From Chloroflexota bacterium (GTDB lineage Bacteria > Chloroflexota > Dormibacteria > Dormibacterales > Dormibacteraceae), in the NCBI GenBank assembly GCA_005880525.1, contig VBFW01000119.1, positions 1 to 11,925 on the forward strand: DNA of 11,925 nucleotides. Direction: 5' to 3'. The notes beneath the pieces are model-generated. The model was not told the origin of the DNA. It did not search any database and worked only from the letters and a program-made list of their open reading frames with translations. Position 1 is the first letter of the stretch. The number at the start of each line of letters is the position of its first letter. Position numbers and translations under genes: made by a program. Shown here in pieces: positions 6,413 through 11,925 of this stretch.

Positions 6413-6423
6413 TCAGTACGGCG

Positions 6424-6429
6424 CCTCCT
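6424..6429 (-). promoter_or_regulatory. Ribosome binding site of aroC
   Basis: On the minus strand this reads AGGAGG, a full-strength Shine-Dalgarno, 11 bases before the aroC ATG. The 58-base divergent gap between aroC and the HAD gene must also hold both promoters; no convincing -35/-10 pair is seen. Confidence 0.6.
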
Positions 6430-6470
6430 GACTGCGCTTGCGCACCATTGAGGCGATGATAGGGCGGCCG

Positions 6471-7214
6471 ATGGCTGAGTCCTTGAAGGCTGCGCTGGTG
6501 GACATCGGCGGCACCTTGTGGCCCAACTCGTGGCCGGTGCGCGCCACCGACGGCGAAGGCCGCCTCGCCAGGCTGCGTGCGCTGCTGCCGGATCTGCCTC
6601 TCGAAAGCGCCACCGAGCTTGCCGCCGACATCATCACGAGGTCGCGCGACCTGAACGGCGGAACCGTCATGGTGCCCGAGCTGATCCGGATCGACGCCGA
6701 CGAGCTCATCACGCTATGCCTCAACGATCACCATGTCGCGCTGCGCCCGTCGTTGGTGATGCAGGTGCGGCGCGCGATGGCGATTCCCATCGACGGCGAG
6801 TTCCAGCCGCTGCCGGGCGCGCGGGAGCTGCTGGCCACGATTCGTGAGCTCGGGCTGCGTTGCGTCGTCGCCAGCAACACCTACTGGCGCGACGCCGAAA
6901 GCTACTGGGACGACTTCCGCCTGCTCGGCTGGGAGGACAGCATCGACGCGGTCGTCACATCGGTGGACGCCGGCCACCTGAAGCCGCACCCGGCTGTTTT
7001 CGAGCTGGCGGTCAAAGCCGCCGGCGTGCCGGCGGAACTGTGCGTCGTCATCGGCAACAAGGAGGCCAACGACGTGGCGCCCGCGCTGGCGCTGGGCATG
7101 CAGGCGATCCTTGTCTACCCGGACGACCCGCCGCCGGCATCCACCGGCGCGCAGGCGGTCGCCGCCGACCTCTGGGAATGCGCCATAGCATTGAGAGTTA
7201 TGCTCGGCCGGTAG
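6471..7214 (+). CDS. HAD-superfamily protein with altered catalytic motifs
   Basis: With the ATG at 6471 (AGGG six bases upstream) this is a 247-residue HAD-fold protein with an alpha-helical cap between motifs I and II. Motif I is VDIGGTLW: the nucleophile D11 is present, but the second Asp of the usual DxDGT is Gly (G13). Motif II is VVASNTYW (S135). Motif III is GHLKPHP with K171. Motif IV is VVIGNKEANDVAPAL, where the usual GD is GN (N196) though D201 remains. Loss of the general acid suggests it is not a standard phosphatase; it may be a dehalogenase-like, weakly active or binding-only member. Longer starts at 6438 (TTG) and 6456 exist but lack a well-spaced ribosome binding site. Its stop codon shares a base with the start of the next gene, so it probably leads that operon. 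Confidence 0.82.
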   Translation: MAESLKAALVDIGGTLWPNSWPVRATDGEGRLARLRALLPDLPLESATELAADIITRSRDLNGGTVMVPELIRIDADELITLCLNDHHVALRPSLVMQVRRAMAIPIDGEFQPLPGARELLATIRELGLRCVVASNTYWRDAESYWDDFRLLGWEDSIDAVVTSVDAGHLKPHPAVFELAVKAAGVPAELCVVIGNKEANDVAPALALGMQAILVYPDDPPPASTGAQAVAADLWECAIALRVMLGR

Positions 7215-7711
7215 TGAAAAATGAGCTGCAGCGCGACGTCGAGCGCGTGTCGCTATCGCTCGATGTCAACGGCGAGAGCTCGCAATTGCTCGTGCCTGTG
7301 CACAAGACGCTGCTCGAAGTTCTGCGTGAGGATATGGGCCTCACCGGCACAAAGCATGGGTGCGAGCTTGGCGAGTGCGGCACGTGCACGGTGCTCATCG
7401 ACGGGCGGCCACACCTGAGCTGCCTTGTGCTGCCGGTCCAGGTCGAGGGCCGCGCAATCACCACTGTCGAAGGACTTGCGGTTGGCTCGGAGCTGCACCC
7501 ACTGCAGCAGGCGTTCGCTGAGCTCGGCGCGGCGCAATGCGGCTACTGCACGCCGGGCATCCTGCTCGCGTCGCGTGCGCTGCTCGACGTGAATCCGAAA
7601 CCTACGCGTGACGAGATTCGCGAGGCGCTCGCGGGCAACCTCTGCCGGTGCACCGGCTACGTGAAGATCCTGGAAGCGGTCGAGATGGCAGCGACAAGGA
7701 TGGCGGGTTGA
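7214..7711 (+). CDS. 2Fe-2S small subunit of a molybdenum hydroxylase, HcrC-like
   Basis: This 165-residue protein (GTG at 7214, overlapping the preceding TAG as TAGTG) is the electron-transfer subunit of a xanthine-oxidase-family enzyme. The N-terminal plant-type ferredoxin domain has C50, C55, C58 and C70 in the C-x4-C-x2-C-x11-C arrangement. The helical second domain has C109, C112, C144 and C146 (C-x2-C and CxC), giving two 2Fe-2S clusters. The stretch from GLTGTKHGC and the phrase GAAQCGYCTPG are classic. Family members include 4-hydroxybenzoyl-CoA reductase HcrC, CO dehydrogenase CoxS and others; the HcrC reading rests on the partner FAD subunit. It overlaps the large-subunit TTG by four bases (TTGA). 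Confidence 0.93.
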   Translation: MKNELQRDVERVSLSLDVNGESSQLLVPVHKTLLEVLREDMGLTGTKHGCELGECGTCTVLIDGRPHLSCLVLPVQVEGRAITTVEGLAVGSELHPLQQAFAELGAAQCGYCTPGILLASRALLDVNPKPTRDEIREALAGNLCRCTGYVKILEAVEMAATRMAG

Positions 7712-7712
7712 G

Positions 7713-7750
7713 CACCCCCTCCCGTCCTCCCTGCGACGGCGGGGAGGCGA
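7713..7750 (+). repeat. Palindromic repeat copy inside the start of the large-subunit gene
   Basis: CCTCCCTGC (7726-7734) pairs with GCGGGGAGG (7739-7747), nine pairs with one wobble, around a four-base loop. The stem matches the one at 1426-1446 (CCTCCCYRC ... GYGGGGAGG), and both are followed by GACT (CGACT here, GGACT there). The CACCCCCTCC before it recurs at 11263-11272. Here it is read as the residues from Pro-Pro-Cys to Gly-Gly-Glu at the N terminus. Confidence 0.5.
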
Positions 7751-8332
7751 CTTTCTCCGTCATCGGGAAGCCATTCCCCAGGGTTGACGGCGGGGCCAAG
7801 GTCACCGGGCAGGCCGTCTACGCCGACGATGTAGTGCTGCCTCGGACGCTGCACAGCAAGTTCCTGCGCAGCCCGCACCCGCATGCGCGGATCGTCTCGG
7901 TCGACACGTCAGCCGCGCGGCGCATTCCCGGCGTGAAGGCCGTGATCACCGGCGCCGACCTGCCGGTCAAGTTCGGCATCCTGCCGGTCACCCAGGACGA
8001 GCGCGCACTCGAGCACGAGAAGGTGCGCTACGTCGGTGACCCGATCGCGGCGGTGGCGGCGACGGACGAGGAAACCGCGGCCGCTGCGTGCGATGCGATA
8101 GCTGTCGAGTACGAGGTGTTCGAGCCGGTGATGTCCATCGAGGAAGCGCTTCGCGCACCGAAGGGCGAGCGCATCCAGGACTACGGAGGGCCGAACAACA
8201 TCCACAAGCTCGTGGCCCTCGAGTTCGGCGACATGGACGGAGGTTTCGCGAAGGCCGACCACATCAGAGAGGACGTCTTCTTCTTCCAGGGCAACACGCA
8301 CCTGCCGATGGAGCAGCTTCGCGCACGAGATC

Positions 8333-9901
8333 GTGGTCAGCAAGCTCGCGATGATCACGGGCCGGCCCGTCAAGTGCACGCTGACGCGCGAGGAGGTCTT
8401 CTACGCCCACCGCGGCCGGCACCCGGTGCTGATGTGGGTCCGCACCGGCGTCACGCGCGATGGCCTCATCACCGCGATGCATTTCAAGAGCGCGCTCGAC
8501 GGCGGCGCCTACGGCTCGTACGGCGTCGCATCCACGTTCTACACAGGCGTCCTTCAGCCGATCACCTACGACATCCCCGCCTATCGATTCGAAGGCTGCC
8601 GGGTCTTCACCAACAAGCCGCCGTGCGGTCCCAAGCGCGGGCACGGGACGCCGCAGCCGCGTTTCGCGCTGGAGCTACACCTCGAGAAGATCGCGCACGA
8701 CCTCGGCCTCGACCCGGCCGAGATGAAGCGCAAGAACTTTGTCAAGCCGATGACGCGCACCGTGAACTGGCTGCGCGTCACTTCGTGTGGGCTCGAGGAG
8801 TGCGCGCAGAAAGTCCTGCATGCGTCCGGCTATGGCGATCGCAAGCGACTCCCTGGCCACGGCATGGGATTTGCGATCTCGAGCTATCTCTCGGGCGCGG
8901 GCACGGCCATCTACTGGAACGACATGCCGCACTCGGAGGTGCAGATCAAGGTCGACCGCGGCGGCGTGACCGCTTACTGCGGCGCGATGGACATCGGGCA
9001 GGGTTCCGATTCGGTGCTGGCCGCGATCGTTGCTGAGCAACTCGGACTGCAGCCCAAGGACGTCCGTCTGGTGACCGCCGACTCCGACACGACTCCGATC
9101 GACCTGGGGTCCTACTCGTCGCGCGTGACGTTCATGGCGGGCAACGCGGCGCTGGAAGCGGCGCGAAAGATGCGGCTCATGCTCGTCGAGGCCGTCGAGG
9201 CCGCCGGACGCAAGTACGAGGACGTGAAGTTCGAGGAGGCTTGTGTCCTTGCCGAAGCGAAGTTCGGCACGCTGGTCAGCGCGGGCAGCTACACGCCGCC
9301 GAAGATCGCCGGCCCTTACAAGGGCTCAGGGGTCGGACCAAGCCCTGCCTACAGCTATTCGGCCTGCGTGGTGGACCTCGACGCCGACGCGCGCACCGGG
9401 CTCGTGCACATCAACAAGGTCTGGATCGCGCATGACGTGGGACGTGCCATCAACCCGCTGCTCGTCGAGGGGCAGGTCGAGGGCAGCGTGTACATGGGCC
9501 TGGGCGAGGCGCTGATGGAGGAGCAGGAGTTCCGCAAGGGCCTGCACAAGTGGCCGTCGATGCTCGAGTACAAGTCCCCCACGTTCCTCGACGTGCCGGA
9601 GATGGAGACGTTCATCGTCGAGACCGATGATCCCGAGGGTCCGTACGGCGCGAAGGAGGCCGGGCAGGGCCCGCTGCTCCCGGTCATCCCGGCGGTCAAC
9701 GCCGCCGTGTACGACGCGCTCGGCGTGTGGATCGATGAAACGCCGGTGACGCCGGAGAAGATCGTCGAGGCGCTGCGCCGCAAAGACAAAGGTGAGCCGG
9801 CTCGCGTCGGCCCGACGCGTTTCCCCGACATCCCTTACCCGGCGTGCATCAAGGTCGAGCCGCCACCCAAGGATCTAAGTGCTTCGCCTGCCGAGATTTA
9901 G
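8333..9901 (+). CDS. C-terminal fragment of the HcrA-like large subunit (open reading frame as it stands)
   Basis: This is the second part of the disrupted large subunit as a stand-alone ORF: GTG at 8333, 522 residues, homologous frame open from 8318. It contains the substrate/cofactor domains: LTREEVFYAHRGRHP, KRGHGTPQPRFALE, IYWNDMPHSEVQIKVDRGG, DIGQGSDS, SYSSRVTFMAGNA and the catalytic-Glu motif GAKEAGQGP. No ribosome binding site is seen before 8333, so separate translation is doubtful. The stop overlaps the FAD subunit gene by 23 bases. Without the N-terminal domain and glycine-rich motif it is unlikely to be an active enzyme. The CO dehydrogenase signature AYRCSFR is absent, so it is not CoxL. 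Confidence 0.7.
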   Translation: MVSKLAMITGRPVKCTLTREEVFYAHRGRHPVLMWVRTGVTRDGLITAMHFKSALDGGAYGSYGVASTFYTGVLQPITYDIPAYRFEGCRVFTNKPPCGPKRGHGTPQPRFALELHLEKIAHDLGLDPAEMKRKNFVKPMTRTVNWLRVTSCGLEECAQKVLHASGYGDRKRLPGHGMGFAISSYLSGAGTAIYWNDMPHSEVQIKVDRGGVTAYCGAMDIGQGSDSVLAAIVAEQLGLQPKDVRLVTADSDTTPIDLGSYSSRVTFMAGNAALEAARKMRLMLVEAVEAAGRKYEDVKFEEACVLAEAKFGTLVSAGSYTPPKIAGPYKGSGVGPSPAYSYSACVVDLDADARTGLVHINKVWIAHDVGRAINPLLVEGQVEGSVYMGLGEALMEEQEFRKGLHKWPSMLEYKSPTFLDVPEMETFIVETDDPEGPYGAKEAGQGPLLPVIPAVNAAVYDALGVWIDETPVTPEKIVEALRRKDKGEPARVGPTRFPDIPYPACIKVEPPPKDLSASPAEI

Positions 9902-10862
9902 GTACCTGCGCCCGAAGACGGCGCGCGAGGCGGCGCACATGGCGCGCGACCTGGGACCGAAGGCGATGTTCGTCGCGGGCGGCACCGACCTGTATCCGAA
10001 GCTCAAGCGGAGGCAGTTCGAGATCGAGGCGCTCATCGGCCTCGACTTTCTCGACCGGCGCATCGACGGCGACACGATCGGCGCCGGCGCGACGCTGGCC
10101 GACATCGCATCACATGCCGGCGTCCCTCGCGGCTACGGGCAGGCAGCCGGTCTCGTGTCGTCGCCGCCGCTGCGCAACGCAGGCACGGCGGGAGGCAACC
10201 TGTGCGTCGACACGCGGTGCAACTACTACGACATGACTTACGAGTGGCGGAAGGCGATCGGCTTCTGCATTAAGAAGGACGGGGACATCTGCCTCGTCGC
10301 GCCGAGCAGCCCGCGTTGCTGGGCTGTGTCCTCGTCAGACACCGCGCCGATGGCGATCGCGCTCGGCGCCACAGTAGTGCTGGCGGGCGATGATGGCGAG
10401 CGCGAGGCGCCGGTCGCGGCGCTGTACCGCGACGACGGCATCGACTACCTCGCCAAGCAGCCGCATGAGGTCGTGACGGAGATTCGGATGCCTGTCGACG
10501 CGCGCACGAGCAGCGCTTACGTGAAGCTGAGGCGGCGCGGCTCGATCGACTTTCCGATCGCGGGGGCAGCGGTGGCGCTCGAGCTCGACGGCGACGTCGT
10601 GGACTCCTGCCGCATCGTCCTGAGCGCGGTCGCATCGCATCCTCTGGAGGCCGCGGCCGCTGGCGAGTTCCTCGCCGGCAAGCGACTCGACCGGGATGTG
10701 ATCCAGGCGGCGGCCGATCTCGCCGCGAAGCCGGCCAAGCCCCTCGACAACGCAGATCTCACCCATTTCTGGCGCAAACGGATGGTGCGGGTGGTGGTCG
10801 AGCAGGCGATTCAGGAGGCGATCGGAGCCGGGGGCTCGACGGTTAAGCTTGCAGGCCAATGA
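9879..10862 (+). CDS. FAD-binding subunit with extra 4Fe-4S loop, HcrB-like (4-hydroxybenzoyl-CoA reductase beta type)
   Basis: This 327-residue protein starts at GTG 9879 with AAGGA five bases upstream, overlapping the large-subunit end by 23 bases. It is the flavin subunit of a molybdenum hydroxylase: FVAGGTDLYPKLK (31-43) and RNAGTAGGNLC (99-109) are the FAD-binding motifs. What sets it apart is an inserted loop with C114 (TRCNYYD), C130 (GFC), C138 (DIC) and C147 (PRC). The spacing of 16, 8 and 9 equals that which I recall for the 4Fe-4S ligands of Thauera aromatica HcrB (122, 138, 146, 155). In that enzyme the extra cluster takes part in low-potential reductive dehydroxylation of 4-hydroxybenzoyl-CoA. 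This suggests a reductase rather than an oxidising hydroxylase, though the true substrate is unproven. Its stop overlaps the first pilin gene by four bases. Confidence 0.92.
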   Translation: MLRLPRFRYLRPKTAREAAHMARDLGPKAMFVAGGTDLYPKLKRRQFEIEALIGLDFLDRRIDGDTIGAGATLADIASHAGVPRGYGQAAGLVSSPPLRNAGTAGGNLCVDTRCNYYDMTYEWRKAIGFCIKKDGDICLVAPSSPRCWAVSSSDTAPMAIALGATVVLAGDDGEREAPVAALYRDDGIDYLAKQPHEVVTEIRMPVDARTSSAYVKLRRRGSIDFPIAGAAVALELDGDVVDSCRIVLSAVASHPLEAAAAGEFLAGKRLDRDVIQAAADLAAKPAKPLDNADLTHFWRKRMVRVVVEQAIQEAIGAGGSTVKLAGQ

Positions 10863-11032
10863 GAGGAAGGTTCACACGGCGACAGTCGGGCCAAGGCATG
10901 GTCGAATACGCGCTCATCCTCGCGCTGGTGGCTTTGATCGTGATCGTGGCGCTCATCGCCACGGGAGGTCAGGTCATCAACCTGTACTCCGACATCGTGA
11001 CCACGATGTGCCAGAACCACGTCGGCTGCTGA
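10859..11032 (+). CDS. Flp/Tad-type pilin, first of a tandem pair
   Basis: This 57-residue prepilin starts at ATG 10859 and overlaps the FAD-subunit stop as ATGA. A basic N terminus (MRGRFTRRQSG) is followed by QGMVEYALILALVALIVIVA. Cleavage after G11 would put Glu at +5 and Tyr at +6, the class IVb Flp pattern. A single hydrophobic helix (about 14-36) is followed by a short tail with two cysteines, C51 and the terminal C57. Flp pilins are processed by a TadV/PilD-type peptidase and assembled by Tad ATPases; none of that machinery is in the window. Only a weak AGG precedes the start, so translation may depend on the upstream gene. Confidence 0.85.
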   Translation: MRGRFTRRQSGQGMVEYALILALVALIVIVALIATGGQVINLYSDIVTTMCQNHVGC

Positions 11033-11084
11033 CACAAGCGCGCGCCGACCAGAAAGCGGCGGCGGATCGTTAACCTCTGTATTC

Positions 11085-11258
11085 ATGATTCATTTTTTCC
11101 GCTGGACCCAGGAGGGCCAGGGGATGGTGGAGTACGCCCTCATCCTGGCTCTGGTGGCGCTGATCGTCATCGTGGCGCTGATCGCCACTGGCGGCCAGCT
11201 CATCAACGTCTACTCGAACATCACCGCCACGATGTGCAGCTACCACGTGGGGTGCTGA
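11085..11258 (+). CDS. Flp/Tad-type pilin, second of a tandem pair
   Basis: This is also 57 residues, starting at ATG 11085 (MIHFFRWTQEG). From the cleavage glycine onward it is identical in protein to the first pilin for 28 residues (11-38), then diverges modestly, again ending with C51 and a terminal HVGC. Within those 28 codons I count 14 synonymous and no replacement differences, so the pair is old or strongly constrained rather than a fresh copy. No Shine-Dalgarno is visible in the 52-base gap after the first gene. It may be a minor or alternative major pilin. Confidence 0.85.
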   Translation: MIHFFRWTQEGQGMVEYALILALVALIVIVALIATGGQLINVYSNITATMCSYHVGC

Positions 11259-11261
11259 GCT

Positions 11262-11326
11262 AACACCCCCTCCTGACGGCCGCCTTCTGCGGCACCCCTC
11301 ACCCACTCCTGCCAGGCTGGGCAGGG
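11262..11326 (+). repeat. Hairpin pair after the pilins; looser relative of the dispersed palindrome
   Basis: GCCGC/GCGGC (11279-11293, five-base loop) is followed by CCTGCC/GGCAGG (11308-11325, six-base loop). The lead-in CACCCCCTCC and the trailing GGGACTT resemble the flanks of the palindromes at 7713-7750 and 1426-1451. It may end pilin transcription, but there is no T-run. The rest of the 110-base gap to the LysR gene shows nothing clear. Confidence 0.4.
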
Positions 11327-11368
11327 ACTTGTAGACTCGTGCCTTCAGCCGCACAATCGGATAGTTCG

Positions 11369-11925
11369 ATGGACTTCAAACATCTGGATGCGTTCCTGCA
11401 GGTCGCGGCAACAGGGCACTTCGGCCGCGCCGCAATCGCGCTTCAGATAACGCAATCGGCGCTCACTCAGCGCATTCAAGCTTTGGAGCGCGAGTTGGGG
11501 GCTCAACTCCTGAGTCGAGGCCCGAGTGGAGCGCGTCTGACCGCCGCCGGTGAGGTGCTGCTGCCCTACGCGCGGACCCTGGTACAGACCGTGAGTCTGG
11601 CGAGGCGAGACCTTGCCGACAACGCGGCAGGCCTGGGTGGCCACCTGCGGTTGGGCTACCTGGCGCATGGCGACCTGGTTGCCCAGGTCAAGATCGCAAA
11701 TGCGTTCCGGCACCAATATCCGCGCATCACCGTCGAAACCTCGTCAGCAAGCAGCCAGGACAACCTGGAGCGCGTCGCAGACGGTGAGCTGGAGGCGGCA
11801 TTCGCCACAGCTCCGGTGGAGCCTCGCCCAGGCGTGATCGAGAAGGTCATCCTGGTTGACCCGCTGGTAGTCGTGCTGCCGAAAAATCATCGACTCGCCC
11901 AGCTGGATCCGGTGCCGGTGGCAAA
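11369..11925 (+). CDS. LysR-type transcriptional regulator, N-terminal part
   Basis: The first 185 residues of a LysR-family regulator are present; the C terminus is cut by the window edge. The N-terminal winged helix-turn-helix spans about residues 1-60: MDFKHLDAFLQVAATGHFGR, then AAIALQITQSALTQRIQALE and RELGAQLLSR, all typical. A linker helix (about 61-90) leads into the effector-binding domain, starting near LRLGYLAHG, with the usual ELEAAFATAP segment. Such proteins bind promoters as tetramers and respond to small molecules. The target is unknown; many regulate a divergent neighbour, but the gene to its left (pilin) runs in the same direction. The ATG at 11369 has no clear ribosome binding site but fits the family start. 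Confidence 0.93.
   Translation, partial: MDFKHLDAFLQVAATGHFGRAAIALQITQSALTQRIQALERELGAQLLSRGPSGARLTAAGEVLLPYARTLVQTVSLARRDLADNAAGLGGHLRLGYLAHGDLVAQVKIANAFRHQYPRITVETSSASSQDNLERVADGELEAAFATAPVEPRPGVIEKVILVDPLVVVLPKNHRLAQLDPVPVA

Larger units (their letters stand above)
7708..9901 (+). pseudogene. Molybdopterin-binding large subunit, HcrA-like, interrupted by an internal deletion and frameshift
   Basis: Two good pieces of one large subunit lie in different frames. The first, 7708-8316 (203 residues, ending at HLPMEQ), starts at TTG, with AAGGA seven bases upstream and a TTGA overlap with the small-subunit gene. The second, from 8318 (FAHEIVVSKLAM) to 9901, has 527 residues. In homologs, roughly 55-65 residues separate these points, including the GGGFGGK-type glycine-rich motif near the molybdenum cofactor. 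That block is absent and the frame moves by one. The remainder looks well conserved: DIGQGSDSVLA, GSYSSRVTFMAGNA and GAKEAGQGP, whose Glu (codon 9656-9658) matches the active-site glutamate of the family. The gene is therefore either recently inactivated or misassembled. The first 14 residues include a palindromic repeat copy. Confidence 0.8.

Noticed and set aside
8317..9036. Continuation of the first large-subunit frame beyond 8316
   Set aside because: After PMEQ the residues become Arg-rich and unlike the family, while the next frame carries clear homology. It is out-of-frame reading, not a new domain.
7708..10862. Aerobic CO dehydrogenase (CoxSLM) or purine xanthine dehydrogenase
   Set aside because: The CoxL AYRCSFR loop is missing and the FAD subunit has the 4Fe-4S loop of hydroxybenzoyl-CoA reductases.
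1..11925. CRISPR array, tRNA/rRNA genes, insertion sequences, toxin-antitoxin or phage-defence genes
   Set aside because: No regular spaced repeats, cloverleaf-like segments, transposases or recognisable defence proteins were found on reading both strands.

Overview
The window is a dense, high-G+C bacterial segment, about two thirds G+C by eye. Many start codons are not ATG, genes overlap tightly, and some starts look leaderless. No rRNA, tRNA, CRISPR array, insertion sequence or phage gene is visible. Gene content (a three-subunit molybdenum hydroxylase with an extra iron-sulfur loop, a glutaconate-type CoA-transferase, Tad/Flp pilins) would fit a Chloroflexota/Dormibacterota-like or actinobacterial soil organism. 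That placement is inference; no marker here settles it. Both ends cut through genes.

Layout. Positions 1-616 (minus) hold the N-terminal part of an aldehyde dehydrogenase. It diverges, with only 15 bases between start codons, from an enoyl-CoA hydratase (632-1408, plus). A perfect hairpin follows. Next comes a leader with a 20-codon ORF behind a very strong ribosome binding site, then a hairpin that covers the ribosome binding site of rsgA (1606-2679, plus), which encodes the ribosome-assembly GTPase. A minus-strand block follows: a small secreted helical protein (2664-3104), and an operon of two CoA-transferase subunits and a VOC/glyoxalase-fold protein (5201 down to 3192), preceded by two operator-like palindromes. 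Upstream of that on the same strand is aroC, chorismate synthase (6412 down to 5258).

From 6471 to 10862 (plus) a chain of overlapping genes encodes a HAD-fold protein with altered catalytic motifs and the small, large and FAD subunits of a molybdenum enzyme resembling 4-hydroxybenzoyl-CoA reductase (HcrC, HcrA, HcrB order). The FAD subunit carries the four-cysteine loop that holds an extra 4Fe-4S cluster in that reductase. The large-subunit gene is broken at about 8317: roughly 60 residues, including the expected molybdopterin-contacting glycine-rich motif, are missing and the frame shifts. Two tandem 57-residue Flp-type pilins follow, the first overlapping the FAD subunit by four bases, and then the start of a LysR-type regulator (11369 to the end).

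Taken together, the aldehyde dehydrogenase, enoyl-CoA hydratase, CoA-transferase and hydroxybenzoyl-CoA-reductase-like genes suggest catabolism of acyl-CoA or aromatic-CoA compounds; the actual substrate is not shown. The observations most worth checking are the rsgA leader, the internal deletion in the large subunit, the paired operators before the CoA-transferase, the conserved tandem pilins, and a dispersed palindrome family, one copy of which lies inside the start of a coding region.
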